This document shows positions 19,401 through 29,496 of a stretch of DNA of 64,000 bases, piece by piece (position 1 is the stretch's first letter; every line of letters starts with the position of its first letter). Origin of the DNA: an uncultured Selenomonadales bacterium (GTDB lineage Bacteria; Bacillota; Negativicutes; Selenomonadales; Selenomonadaceae); assembly GCA_947165295.1 (NCBI GenBank), contig CAMUZU010000004.1:1-64000 (forward strand). The letters are read 5' to 3'. The notes beneath the pieces are model-generated. The model was given only the letters and a program-made list of their open reading frames with translations. It had not been told where the DNA came from and did no database searches. A program made the position numbers and the translations under genes.

Positions 19401-20629
19401 CTGCGCTGACGAAGTTTTTCTTCAATCAAAGCCAAGCCGTCTTCGGAGATGTCGGGTTTGCGCACGTAACCCGCCGCCGTTGACTTGCTTATTTCGCTGA
19501 GGATTGAAAAGTCACGCGTGTCCGTCATGATTATCACGGGGATATTCTTTAACTTGTTGTTGCCGTCAATGAACGACAAAAACTTCATGCCGTTGACAAA
19601 AGGCATGTCCAAGCTGACGAGCACCATGTCCGCGCCCTGGTTTTCAAGAATCTTCAAACCTTCGACGGCACTTTGAGCCGTGGTTACTTCGCAGGGCAGG
19701 CGGTTTTGCAACGTGTCTTTTTCCTGACGCAGGTCAAAGATATCGTCGTCAATCAAAAGTATGTTGAACGAAGTCTTCGGTTGAGTTTCGCCGCCGGACG
19801 AATCGATACCGTCGCCGCCAATCATTTTGTCGACGCGTTCAACCAAATCACGCGGTTCGCAAGGTTTGGTAACGTAATCTTGCACGCCGAGTGAAAAGAC
19901 GTTGGCGACAATTTCGCGCTTGGTGGAACTCGACATCATCATAACGGGCATTTCTTTAAAACGGTCGTCTTCGCGAATTCGGCGCAACATGTCAAGCCCG
20001 TTAAAGTCCGCGTCCAAAATGACCAAACTTATCTCACGGCTGATAAGTGTGTTAATCGCGCTCAACGGGTTGTTAATCGCCAAAATTTTGCATTCGGGCA
20101 GACCGCGTTCCAGGACGATTTTGGAAATGTTGAGATTAAGCTCGTCACTGTTGACGATCATGATGATAACTTCGCGCCTGTCTTCGGCGACTCGTTTGAG
20201 CGCGTTTGTTTTGAGTGTTTCAATTCGCTCGCCTTGAACTTTCGCACGTTGACGAAGCTTTTCAAGGCACGACGCGCAATACATTCCGCTTTTTATCGGC
20301 TTTCCGCAGCCGGCGCACGGACGACTGCCGACTCGGTTTCTGCCGTCGAAAGAACCTTTTTTCACCATTGTCTCAAAAACCTGTCGGAAAAACCGACGGC
20401 CTCCTATACCTCCTCCGTAGAAACGCCTTGCGCCGCGACCGGCAACCGCATTTCCTTCTGCGCAGAAATTTCCCGCGTCCTTTGCGTATAGTTTACTAAA
20501 ATCCGCGAACATGTCAATAAAAAAATCCGACGAGAGACCGCTCGCCGGAAACTGCAACTTGAAATTTGGAATTAGGAACTTGAAATTGACAACGAAATCA
20601 TTCCGAATTCCTAATTCCTCATTCCACAT
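19397..20629 (-). CDS. Zinc-ribbon plus dual receiver-domain response regulator
   Basis: RPCAGCGKPIKSGMYCASCLEKLRQRAK followed by two REC-like domains (ISLVILDADFNGLDMLRRIRED; MVLVSLDMPFVNGMKFLSFIDGN). True start probably inside the listed ORF. Confidence 0.75.
   Translation of the reverse strand: MWNEELGIRNDFVVNFKFLIPNFKLQFPASGLSSDFFIDMFADFSKLYAKDAGNFCAEGNAVAGRGARRFYGGGIGGRRFFRQVFETMVKKGSFDGRNRVGSRPCAGCGKPIKSGMYCASCLEKLRQRAKVQGERIETLKTNALKRVAEDRREVIIMIVNSDELNLNISKIVLERGLPECKILAINNPLSAINTLISREISLVILDADFNGLDMLRRIREDDRFKEMPVMMMSSSTKREIVANVFSLGVQDYVTKPCEPRDLVERVDKMIGGDGIDSSGGETQPKTSFNILLIDDDIFDLRQEKDTLQNRLPCEVTTAQSAVEGLKILENQGADMVLVSLDMPFVNGMKFLSFIDGNNKLKNIPVIIMTDTRDFSILSEISKSTAAGYVRKPDISEDGLALIEEKLRQRR
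20519..20550 (-). terminator. Rho-independent terminator downstream of glgA
   Basis: Minus strand TCCGGCGAGCGGTCTCTCGTCGGATTTTTTT. Confidence 0.6.
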
Positions 20630-20635
20630 TGCTTT

Positions 20636-22084
20636 TTAAGCGTTGATCAACTTCTCGTAGAGTTCGATGTATTCACGCGCCGAATTCTTCCAGCTGTAAT
20701 CGCTGTTCATGGCGTTCGACGAAATGTTGAGCCAAACGTCGAATTGCGCGTAAGTCGACAACGCCCGTTTGAGCGCGTACATCATCTCGTGCGCGTTGTA
20801 GTTCGAGAACACGAAGCCGTTGCCCTGTTTGGTGTACTTGTCGTACTGCTGAACCGTGTCTTTCAAGCCGCCCGTTTCACGCACAACCGGTGCCGCGCCG
20901 TAACGCATTGCAATCAGCTGACCAATCCCGCACGGCTCGTAATTCGACGGCATGAGGAAAATATCCGACGACGCGTAAATTCTCTGCGCCAGCTCGTTCG
21001 AGAAGTAAATGTTCGCCGAAACTTTCTGCGGGTAACGCCACGCCAGACCTTTGAACCAGTCTTCGTACACCTTGTCGCCCGTGCCCAAAAGCACGAATTG
21101 GAAATCTTCGTGTTGCAGAAGTTCATCCATCATCCGCACAACCAGGTCAAGGCCTTTCGCCGCAACAAGACGCGTCACCATCGAAACAATCGGGATTTTG
21201 CGCCCTTGCGGAAGTCCCAAAAGCTCTTGCAGCTTGATTTTGTTCTCGCATTTCTTGTCGAAGGCTTGGAACGCGTCGCTGTTGTCGTAGTTCACGAAAA
21301 GATTTTTGTCCGTCGCAGGGTCGAACACGCTGTAATCAATGCCGTTGACAATGCCGTACAAATCATCTTTGCGGCTCCGAAGCAGTCCGTCGAGGTGTTC
21401 GCCGAAGTATTCGTATTGAATCTCCTGCGCGTAAGTCTTGCTCACCGTCGAAACGTAGTCCGCGTAGATGATGCCGCCTTTCATGAAGTTCACCGCGTCG
21501 TAGAACTCCAAATCGCCGTTGTTGAAATATTTCCAGTCGAGACCCAACACGTCGCTCATGACGTCTTTCGTGAACACGCCCTGATACTTCAAGTTGTGAA
21601 TCGTGTAAATCGTCTTGATTGCCTCGTAACGCTCGTCGCCTTGGTGTTCAAGTTTGAGCAGAACGGGAACCAAACCCGCGTGCCAGTCGTTGGCATTGAT
21701 GACGTCGGGGAAGAAGTCTATCGCAGGCAGGCAGTTGAGCACGGCGCGGCAGAAGAACGAATAACGTTCCGCGTCGTCGTCGTAGCCGTAAAGACCGTCA
21801 CGGTAGAAATATTCCTCGTTGTCCACGAAGTAATATATCACGCCGTCGAGTTCGTATTTGTCGATGCCGACGTATTTCGTACGCCACGATACCGGTATCG
21901 TCCCGTCGTAAACGTGTTCCATTTCGTCGCGGTATTTCTCGCCGATCTTGCTGAACTTCGGCAGGATAACGCGCACGTCAACGCCTTGCTCTTTGAGTGC
22001 TTTCGGCAGGGAACCCGCCACATCGGCAAGCCCGCCGGTTTTGACAAACGGCACCGCTTCCGACGCCACGTAAAGAACTTTCAT
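20636..22084 (-). CDS. glgA: Glycogen synthase
   Basis: MKVLYVASEAVPFVKTGGLADVAGSLPKAL; NDWHAGLVPVLLK; MPSNYEPCGIGQLIAMRYG. Confidence 0.95.
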   Translation of the reverse strand: MKVLYVASEAVPFVKTGGLADVAGSLPKALKEQGVDVRVILPKFSKIGEKYRDEMEHVYDGTIPVSWRTKYVGIDKYELDGVIYYFVDNEEYFYRDGLYGYDDDAERYSFFCRAVLNCLPAIDFFPDVINANDWHAGLVPVLLKLEHQGDERYEAIKTIYTIHNLKYQGVFTKDVMSDVLGLDWKYFNNGDLEFYDAVNFMKGGIIYADYVSTVSKTYAQEIQYEYFGEHLDGLLRSRKDDLYGIVNGIDYSVFDPATDKNLFVNYDNSDAFQAFDKKCENKIKLQELLGLPQGRKIPIVSMVTRLVAAKGLDLVVRMMDELLQHEDFQFVLLGTGDKVYEDWFKGLAWRYPQKVSANIYFSNELAQRIYASSDIFLMPSNYEPCGIGQLIAMRYGAAPVVRETGGLKDTVQQYDKYTKQGNGFVFSNYNAHEMMYALKRALSTYAQFDVWLNISSNAMNSDYSWKNSAREYIELYEKLINA

Positions 22085-22136
22085 ATCAAGAACTCCCTCC
22101 TGTTTAACGATTATTTTTGAGACTTGATTGTCGGAT

Positions 22137-24032
22137 TTAATCCGCCGTGCGTCTTAAAAAAATTGTCGCAAGCGGCGGGATTGTCAGTCGAATAGATTGG
22201 TCGCAGTTGTGCCACGGGAAATTTTCTGTATGCAACGGGTGTTCGTTTTTGACGCCGCTGCCGCCGAACTCCTGCGCGTCCGAATTGAAAATTTCGACGT
22301 ATGCGCCGGTTTCGGGCACGCCGAGCCGGTAGTCGTGGTGAACTTCGGGCGTGAAGTTGCAAAGGGCAATGACGTAGTCCGACTCATCTTCGGTTTTGCG
22401 GACAAAAGATATGACGCTGTTTGCGTTGTCGTTGCAGTCAATCCACCTGAAGCCGCTCCAATCAAAATCGATCTTCCAAAGCGTTGGGTTGTCGAGGTAA
22501 AACTTGTTTAACGCCCGCGAATAATTTTGCATCTGTTGATGTTTTTCGTATTGCTCGACGAGGTGCCAGTCTAAGCTGTCGTTTTCGTTCCACTCAATGA
22601 ACTGTGCGAACTCGCCGCCCATGAACAAAAGTTTCTTGCCGGGGTGTGCCATCCAGTAACCGAAGAAACAGCGCAGTCCCGCGAACTTTTTCCAATAGTC
22701 GCCGGGCATCTTTTCAATCAGCGAACGTTTGCCGTGAACAACTTCGTCGTGCGAAAGCGGCAGAATGAAATTTTCCGCGAACGCGTACATGAACGAGAAG
22801 GTTAGCTTGTCTTGGTTCCACTTGCGATAAATCGGGTCAATGGACACGTATTCAAGCATGTCGTTCATCCAGCCCATGTTCCACTTGTAGTTGAAACCCA
22901 TGCCGCCCATGTAGACGGGTTTGGAAATCATCGGCCACGAACTTGATTCTTCGGCCATCATCAAGGCGTGCGGGTTGTATTTGAAGACCGTTTCGTTAAG
23001 CTTTTTGATAAAGTCCACGGCCTCAAGGTTGCCCGTGTCGCCGTTACGATTTGGAGTCCACTCGCCTTCTTCTCGACCAAAGTTAAGATACAACATATTC
23101 GCGACGCCGTCAATCCTTAAGCCGTCAATGTGGAATTCCTCAAACCAGAACAGCGCGTTGGAAATCAGGAAACTTTGAACTTCCGTGCGACCGTAGTCGA
23201 AGTTAATCGTTCCCCAGCCGCGATTTTCCGAAAGCTGCGGGTTGTCGGATTCGTACAAGTTGACGCCGTCGAATTCGCGCAGGCCTTGCGTGTCTTTGCA
23301 GAAGTGACCGGGCACCCAATCCATAATGACGCCGATACCGTTTTTGTGCGCCGTTTCAACAAGGTAACGAAAATCGTTCGGCTCACCGTAGCGGCTCGTC
23401 ACCGCGTAATAGCCCGTCGTCTGATAGCCCCATGAATTGTCAAGCGGATGTTCGGCAAGCGGCATGAATTCAATGTGCGTGTAATTCATGCTTTTGACGT
23501 AAGGAATGAGTTTGTCCGCCAATTCGCGATAGCTCAAAAAGTCTCTGCCGTTGCGTTGCCATGAACCGGCGTGAACTTCGTAGATGAGCATCGGGCGTTC
23601 GTAAGACTCAATCGTTTTTGCGTCGAACCAGTCGCCGTCCGACCAGGAGTAGCCCGACAGATCGTAAAGCTTAGAAGCGGTCGCGGGACGTTTCTCGGCG
23701 AAGAAGCCGTACGGGTCAGCTTTCAAGATGTGTGCCTTGCCGTGTTGCGGAAGAATCGCATACTTGTATTTGTCGCCGACTTTGAGGCCTTCGATAAACA
23801 GCTCCCACGTTTGACCGTCGTCAAGGCGAATCATGCGGTTGACGCGGGTGTCCCAGTTGTTGAAGTCGCCCACGACGCTGACGGCTTTGGCGTGCGGAGC
23901 CCAAAGAGCGAAACGAACGCCGCGTTTGCCTTCGCGGGTGACGAAGTGAGCGCCCAGCATTTGATAAGCGTGGTAGTTGGTGCCCTGGTGAAACAAGTAG
24001 AGGTCGTAGTCGTTGAGGTTGGATGTCTGCAT
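22137..24032 (-). CDS. glgB: 1,4-alpha-glucan branching enzyme
   Basis: YEVHAGSWQRNG, DWVPGHFCKD, GLRIDGVANMLYLNFGR, LPLSHDEVVHGKRSLIEKMPGD. Confidence 0.95.
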   Translation of the reverse strand: MQTSNLNDYDLYLFHQGTNYHAYQMLGAHFVTREGKRGVRFALWAPHAKAVSVVGDFNNWDTRVNRMIRLDDGQTWELFIEGLKVGDKYKYAILPQHGKAHILKADPYGFFAEKRPATASKLYDLSGYSWSDGDWFDAKTIESYERPMLIYEVHAGSWQRNGRDFLSYRELADKLIPYVKSMNYTHIEFMPLAEHPLDNSWGYQTTGYYAVTSRYGEPNDFRYLVETAHKNGIGVIMDWVPGHFCKDTQGLREFDGVNLYESDNPQLSENRGWGTINFDYGRTEVQSFLISNALFWFEEFHIDGLRIDGVANMLYLNFGREEGEWTPNRNGDTGNLEAVDFIKKLNETVFKYNPHALMMAEESSSWPMISKPVYMGGMGFNYKWNMGWMNDMLEYVSIDPIYRKWNQDKLTFSFMYAFAENFILPLSHDEVVHGKRSLIEKMPGDYWKKFAGLRCFFGYWMAHPGKKLLFMGGEFAQFIEWNENDSLDWHLVEQYEKHQQMQNYSRALNKFYLDNPTLWKIDFDWSGFRWIDCNDNANSVISFVRKTEDESDYVIALCNFTPEVHHDYRLGVPETGAYVEIFNSDAQEFGGSGVKNEHPLHTENFPWHNCDQSIRLTIPPLATIFLRRTAD

Positions 24033-24116
24033 TAAAGACCACCTCGCGATTTGTATCTTGTAGGAACTAGGAACCGGGAACTAGGAACTAGTTCCTTGTT
24101 CCTATTTACTAGTTCC

Positions 24117-26585
24117 TCATTGAATTTTGCACGGCTTGATGTTCCAGATTTCGGCGGCGTATTCGTCAATCGTTCTGTCGGAAGAGAATCTGCCGGAGTT
24201 GGCGATATTCATAGCCACGGAACGCAACCAACCCGTGCGGTCGGCATAACGAGCATAAATTTCTTCGTGCGCGTCGATGTAAGCGTTGAAGTCTTTCAAG
24301 ATAAAGAATTCGTCGTTGCCTTGAATCAGGTAGTCGCGAATCGAATGGAAGTTGCCGTAGCTGCCGTCCATGAGTTTATCGACGACGAGGCGCGCATTTG
24401 GATTGCCCGTGTATTCGTTCCACGCGGAGTAAGTGCCGTTTTCGTAGTAAGCAAGGACTTCGCCCGCCTTCAAGCCGAAAATAACGATGTTCTCGTCGCC
24501 GACGGCCTCGCGAATTTCGACGTTTGCGCCGTCGAGCGTGCCGATAGTAATTGCGCCGTTCATCATGAATTTCATGTTGCCCGTGCCCGAAGCCTCTTTC
24601 GACGCGGTGGAAATTTGTTCGCTGACGTCGGCTGCGGGATAAACGATTTCGCCGATTGACACGCCGAAGTTCTCGATAAAGACGACCTTCAAGCGGTTGT
24701 CAATCGTCTTGTCGTTGTTGACTTTGTCGGCGATTGCGTTAATCAGGCGGATTGTTTCTTTGGCGATGTAGTAGCCCGCCGCCGCTTTGCCGCCGAAGAA
24801 GTAAGTTGTCGGGAGCGGTTTATAACTGGGGTCGGACTTGATTTTTTCGTACTGCCAGATGATGTGCAACGCGTTCATGAGTTGGCGTTTGTAGGAGTGA
24901 ATGCGCTTGACTTGAATATCGAAAATTGTGTTCGGGTCAACTTCGATGCCTTGACGTTTCTTGATGAAGTCGGCAAGCGCGGTCTTGCGAATCAACTTGA
25001 TTTCGTCGAGTTCTTTTTGGACTTTGCGGTCGTCGACGGATTCATTGAACAGATCGAGTTGTTCGGGGTGACGGTGCCAAACACGGCTGCGAATCGTTCT
25101 GTCGATAAGGTCGGCAAGTTCGGGATTCGCGCCCATCAACCAGCGACGGTGCGTAATGCCGTTGGTTTTGTTGTTGAACATGCGCGGCCAATATTCGTAG
25201 AAGTCGTGCAGAGTCGTCGATTTCAAGATGTCGCTGTGAATTCTTGCGACGCCGTTGACGCTGTGCGAGCCGACGATTGCAAGACGCGCCATGTGAACTT
25301 CGCCGTTTTCGATGATGGACATTGCGCGGAGTTTTTCGACGTTGTCGGGATAACGCGCCTTGATATATTCGACGTGACGGCGGTTGAGTTCTTCGATAAT
25401 CATGTAAATGCGCGGCAGGAGAGTTTTGAACATGTCGACCGGCCACTTTTCGAGAGCTTCGGGCATAATCGTGTGGTTCGTGTAAGCGACGACGCCGCGG
25501 GTGATTGTCCAGGCTTCGTTCCACTCAAGACCGTGTTCGTCGACCATGATTCGCATAAGTTCGGCGACGCACAGCGCGGGATGAGTGTCGTTGATGTGGA
25601 TGGCGATTTTCTTGTCGAGTTCGCGAATGTTGCCGCCCGAACGCACGTAATGACGAATTATGCTTTGCGTGCCCGCCGAAACAAGGAAGTATTCCTGAAT
25701 CAAGCGCATGCGTTTGCCTTCGTTGGAGCTGTCGTCGGGGTACAGATATTCGGTGATTGATTCGACGAAGTTGCGGTACTCATTTTTCTGGCGCATTTGT
25801 TCATGCGTCAACATGCCGTAATCGGAAAAGTCGCGGTTGACTTCGGCGTTCCACAAACGGAGTGTGTTGACGGTCTTGTTGTGGTAGCCGACAATCGGCA
25901 CGTCGTAAGGCACCGCCATGACGGTCATTGCGTTTTCATGCACGAGTTTAAGCGAGCCGTCGGGCTGTTCCTGCATGTAAGCGTTGCCGTTGAACTTGAC
26001 GTTGATTGACTTGTCGGGCTTGCGGTACTCCCACGCAAAGCCGTCGCGGAGCCAGTTGTCGGGAATTTCGACTTGGTTGCCGCGAATGATTTTTTGCTCA
26101 AACAAGCCGTACTGATAACGGATACTGCAACCGTGACCGGGCAGACGGTGCGCCGCCAACGAATCGATAAAGCACGCCGCCAAACGACCGAGGCCGCCGT
26201 TGCCCAAACCTGCGTCGGGTTCCTCTTCGTAGATGTCGTCGAGGTTCAAGTCGAGGTCTTCCAAAACTTCGCGGAAGGCGTCGTCGATACCCAAGTTGAT
26301 CAGGTTCGCCTTGAGGAGCCGCCCCATCAAGAATTCAATCGAGAAATAGTAAACCTGTTTCTCTTGACGTTCCATGTAAGCGCGATTGGTCTTAATCCAG
26401 TTTTCGGAAATGACCTGTTTGGCGACGGCCGCGACGGTTTTGTAAATTTCGTTCATCGGCAGTTCGTGGATGTCGCGCCCGAACATAATGTGCGCCGAGC
26501 TGATAAAGCGCGACTTGAGCGACTCCTTGAGTTTTTCGTACTCCTTGCTGCGAGCAATCTTTCTGTCGGATGTATCCTTCGGCAA
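24117..26585 (-). CDS. glgP: Glycogen/starch/alpha-glucan phosphorylase
   Basis: EEEPDAGLGNGGLGRLAACFIDSLA; HINDTHPALCVAELMRI; EASGTGNMKFMMNGAITIGTLDGANVEI. Confidence 0.96.
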   Translation of the reverse strand: MPKDTSDRKIARSKEYEKLKESLKSRFISSAHIMFGRDIHELPMNEIYKTVAAVAKQVISENWIKTNRAYMERQEKQVYYFSIEFLMGRLLKANLINLGIDDAFREVLEDLDLNLDDIYEEEPDAGLGNGGLGRLAACFIDSLAAHRLPGHGCSIRYQYGLFEQKIIRGNQVEIPDNWLRDGFAWEYRKPDKSINVKFNGNAYMQEQPDGSLKLVHENAMTVMAVPYDVPIVGYHNKTVNTLRLWNAEVNRDFSDYGMLTHEQMRQKNEYRNFVESITEYLYPDDSSNEGKRMRLIQEYFLVSAGTQSIIRHYVRSGGNIRELDKKIAIHINDTHPALCVAELMRIMVDEHGLEWNEAWTITRGVVAYTNHTIMPEALEKWPVDMFKTLLPRIYMIIEELNRRHVEYIKARYPDNVEKLRAMSIIENGEVHMARLAIVGSHSVNGVARIHSDILKSTTLHDFYEYWPRMFNNKTNGITHRRWLMGANPELADLIDRTIRSRVWHRHPEQLDLFNESVDDRKVQKELDEIKLIRKTALADFIKKRQGIEVDPNTIFDIQVKRIHSYKRQLMNALHIIWQYEKIKSDPSYKPLPTTYFFGGKAAAGYYIAKETIRLINAIADKVNNDKTIDNRLKVVFIENFGVSIGEIVYPAADVSEQISTASKEASGTGNMKFMMNGAITIGTLDGANVEIREAVGDENIVIFGLKAGEVLAYYENGTYSAWNEYTGNPNARLVVDKLMDGSYGNFHSIRDYLIQGNDEFFILKDFNAYIDAHEEIYARYADRTGWLRSVAMNIANSGRFSSDRTIDEYAAEIWNIKPCKIQ

Positions 26586-26878
26586 GTGAATTCCTCCTTT
26601 TACTGCGTGATTGTTGTTGCTTGTGTGACGTTTGTTTCGACAGCCATTTTAGCAGAAAGAATAATTTTTGGCAACAAACCCGTGCTTGACGAGCGGCGGC
26701 TTGAATCAATCGAAACGGAGAATCAACCGTGCACGCCGCGTCAATCGAAACGGCAAGTCAACCGTGCTTGATGTCGTGCGCCGAATCAACAGAAACGGCG
26801 AATTTTTACTTCGAGGCAAATGTATTCCTGTCGGTAAAAATCCGCCGCTTCGTTCATTGATTCAAAGCTTCGACGCCG

Positions 26879-27994
26879 TCAGATGCGCGCTTTTTTCTTG
26901 ACGATGTACGGGTAATTCTCCGCACCTTTGAGCCAGCGATTCTTCGTGATGATGACTTCTTTGTCACAGATGACGTTTTCGACGCGTGCGCCTTCCTGGA
27001 CGTCGCAACGTTGCATAAGGATTGAGTCTTTGACAACCGCGCCTTTGCCGACGGTGACGCCGCGGAAGATGATGGAGTTTTCAACCGTGCCGCGAATTTC
27101 GCAACCGTTGGCGACGAGCGAATTTTTGACGCAAGCGGTTTCTTTGTACTGAACGGGCACTTCGTCCTTGACTTTGGTGAAAATCGGACGGTCGTTGTTC
27201 ATGAACAGTTCTTCCCAAACTTCGGGCTTGAGGCAGTCGCGGTTCGCTTCGTAATATTCCATTGTGGAATTGATGTGCGCGACATAGCCTTTATGTTCGT
27301 ATGCGCTGATTTTGAATTCGCCCGCGTGACGAATCAAAGCGTCGAGCAGGAAGTCTTGACCGCCGCGTTCATAAGTCGTGCGAACGAGGTAAGCAAACGT
27401 CGGCACAGGCATGAGGTACGCGCCCATGACGTCTTTTTGACCGGCTTTGATACCGGGAACTTCAGCAAGGTCGGTGACAATGCCGTTGTCCGCCGTTTCG
27501 ATAACGACGCCTTTGCCGTCAGAGTCAACTTTCGCGACGGAATAAACCATTGTGATATCCGCGCCGCCGCCGCCGTTGATGTGGAAGTCGAGCACTTTTT
27601 CAAAGTCGATGTTGTAGACGTAGCTTGCGTTCGTCAAAAGGACGTATTGCTTGCCGCTGAGTTCGGCGAAATCCAAATTGGCGTAGATGTCCTTGAGGTC
27701 GCCTTTGCGCGAATCGTTGTCGGGCAGAGCGGCGGGCAGGTACGTCAAGCCTTCGCGGCGACGAGCGAGATCCCAATCTTTACCCGAACGAATGTGGTCG
27801 AGCACGGCGCGGGAGTAATCGGGCAACAAAATGCCGACGGTGCTCATGCCGGAGTTGACCATGTTGGAAATCGCGAAGTCCACGAGGCGATAGCGTCCCG
27901 CAAACGGCAGGGCTTCAACCGCACGCGTCGCCGCCAGTTCGCGAATGAGACTGTTGTCTTCCTGAAGATTGATAATCCCCACTACTTGTTTCAA
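26879..27994 (-). CDS. glgD: Glucose-1-phosphate adenylyltransferase-like subunit GlgD
   Basis: LPFAGRYRLVDFAISNMVNSGMSTVGILL; SIIFRGVTVGKGAVVKDSILMQRC; next to glgC. Confidence 0.9.
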   Translation of the reverse strand: MKQVVGIINLQEDNSLIRELAATRAVEALPFAGRYRLVDFAISNMVNSGMSTVGILLPDYSRAVLDHIRSGKDWDLARRREGLTYLPAALPDNDSRKGDLKDIYANLDFAELSGKQYVLLTNASYVYNIDFEKVLDFHINGGGGADITMVYSVAKVDSDGKGVVIETADNGIVTDLAEVPGIKAGQKDVMGAYLMPVPTFAYLVRTTYERGGQDFLLDALIRHAGEFKISAYEHKGYVAHINSTMEYYEANRDCLKPEVWEELFMNNDRPIFTKVKDEVPVQYKETACVKNSLVANGCEIRGTVENSIIFRGVTVGKGAVVKDSILMQRCDVQEGARVENVICDKEVIITKNRWLKGAENYPYIVKKKARI

Positions 27995-28075
27995 TTCAAA
28001 GCACCTCCGAAATTCAATTAGGAATGCGGAATGCGTAATCAGGCAACGTTGTCATTGCGCATTACGAATTGCAGT

Positions 28076-29209
28076 TCACGGCTCAACGACCGAGCCTTCG
28101 GGGACGACGGTAATTTCGCCCTCTTTGCCGCAGACTTTCGCGCCCGCTTTGATGACGGCGTCTTGAGCGATGATGGCGTAGTCAACAACTGCACCGTCTT
28201 CGATAACCGCCGACGGAAGGATAACCGAGTTGGTGACTTTGGCACCTTTGCCGACGCGAACGCCTTGGAAGATGACGCATTTGTCGACTTCGCCTTCAAT
28301 CCGTGCGCCTTCGTTAATCATTGACTGTTTGACGGAGGCATCCGGGCCGATAAAGTGCGGCGGCAGCGACGGGTTCGACGAGAAGACTTTTTGGTCGCCT
28401 TTGAGGTCGAACGGCGGCTGATCTTGCAACAGATCCATGTTCGCCTGCCACAGACTTTCAATCGTGCCGACATCTTTCCAGTAGCCGTCAAACGCGTAGG
28501 AGAACATGCGTGCGCCGTCAGCCAACATTTTCGGAATCAAGTCGTTGCCGAAATCGTGCGTGGAGTCTTCTTTGACGCCGTCTTCTTCGAGGTACTTTTT
28601 GAGGAACGGCTTCGAGAAAATGTAAATGCCCATTGAGGCCAGGTTCGATTTGGGTTCTTTCGGTTTTTCTTGGAACTGCGTAATGCGGCCGGTTTCTTTG
28701 TCGGTGACCATGATGCCGAAACGCGGAGCTTCTTCCCACGGCACTTCAAACACGCCGATTGTCACGTCCGCATTGTTCGCCTTGTGAGCCTTGAGCATCC
28801 AGTGATAATTCATTGTGTAGATGTGGTCGCCCGAAAGAATCAGCACGTAATCGGGGTCGGTCAGGTCGATGAAGTTGAGATTTTGGTAAATCGCGTCGGC
28901 CGTTCCGCGATACCAGTCCGCGCCTTTTTCGCGAGCGTAAGGCGGAAGAATGAACACGCCGCCGCCCGTGCGGTCGAGATCCCAAGAGCTGCCGCTTCCG
29001 AGGTAGTTGTGCAGTTCGAGCGGCTTATACTGAGTGAGCACGCCAACTTTCTCGATGCCCGAGTTTGCGCAATTGGAGAGCGGGAAGTCGATGATGCGGT
29101 ACTTTCCGCCGAACGGTACTGCCGGCTTCGCAACGGTTTTCGTCAAGGCCTTCAGGCGGCTGCCCTGCCCGCCGGCCAGTATCATTGCCAAGCACTCTGT
29201 CTTTCTCAT
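28076..29209 (-). CDS. glgC: Glucose-1-phosphate adenylyltransferase
   Basis: [71 protein letters not shown]. Confidence 0.96.
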   Translation of the reverse strand: MRKTECLAMILAGGQGSRLKALTKTVAKPAVPFGGKYRIIDFPLSNCANSGIEKVGVLTQYKPLELHNYLGSGSSWDLDRTGGGVFILPPYAREKGADWYRGTADAIYQNLNFIDLTDPDYVLILSGDHIYTMNYHWMLKAHKANNADVTIGVFEVPWEEAPRFGIMVTDKETGRITQFQEKPKEPKSNLASMGIYIFSKPFLKKYLEEDGVKEDSTHDFGNDLIPKMLADGARMFSYAFDGYWKDVGTIESLWQANMDLLQDQPPFDLKGDQKVFSSNPSLPPHFIGPDASVKQSMINEGARIEGEVDKCVIFQGVRVGKGAKVTNSVILPSAVIEDGAVVDYAIIAQDAVIKAGAKVCGKEGEITVVPEGSVVEP

Positions 29210-29375
29210 AGAATAATCCCCCCTGAACGAAATACAATCGCCGATGGCTCCAAAACTTCCGAAGCAACGGTCGGGTCACTTCATTGGCTGTTACCTTTCT
29301 ACGCGTGTTTGTAATTTCCTGCCAAAAATTTCAGAAAAAATCTTTCTGCCGCATGTAAATTCGCTGAAAATATTT

Positions 29376-29490
29376 GTTACTTTTCTTTTGGCGCAAAAGA
29401 AAAGTAACCAAAAGAAAACAGCCCGCAGGTGAAACATCCTGTTTCAACCGCGGGCGAGCGGCCGTCATCCGTGACGGCCGGATTTACCGT
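29376..29490 (+). repeat. Composite intergenic hairpin element, copy 3
   Basis: GTTACTTTTCTTTTGGCGCAAAAGAAAAGTAACCAAAAGAAAACAGCCCGCAGGTGAAACATCCTGTTTCAACCGCGGGCGAGCGGCCGTCATCCGTGACGGCCGGATTTACCGT. Confidence 0.9.
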
Positions 29491-29496
29491 CGTGCG

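Noticed and set aside
20744-22120. 458-aa ORF on the + strand opposite glgA
   Set aside because: Antisense to a clear glycogen synthase; composition mirrors the GNC-rich codon pattern of the opposite strand. The same reasoning removes 12736-14070, 24864-25760, 58926-60008, 38789-39838 and most other listed antisense ORFs.
29212-29222. C6 run upstream of glgC as another phase-variation tract
   Set aside because: Short (6 nt) and noncoding; not comparable with the G7-G10 tracts in coding sequence.
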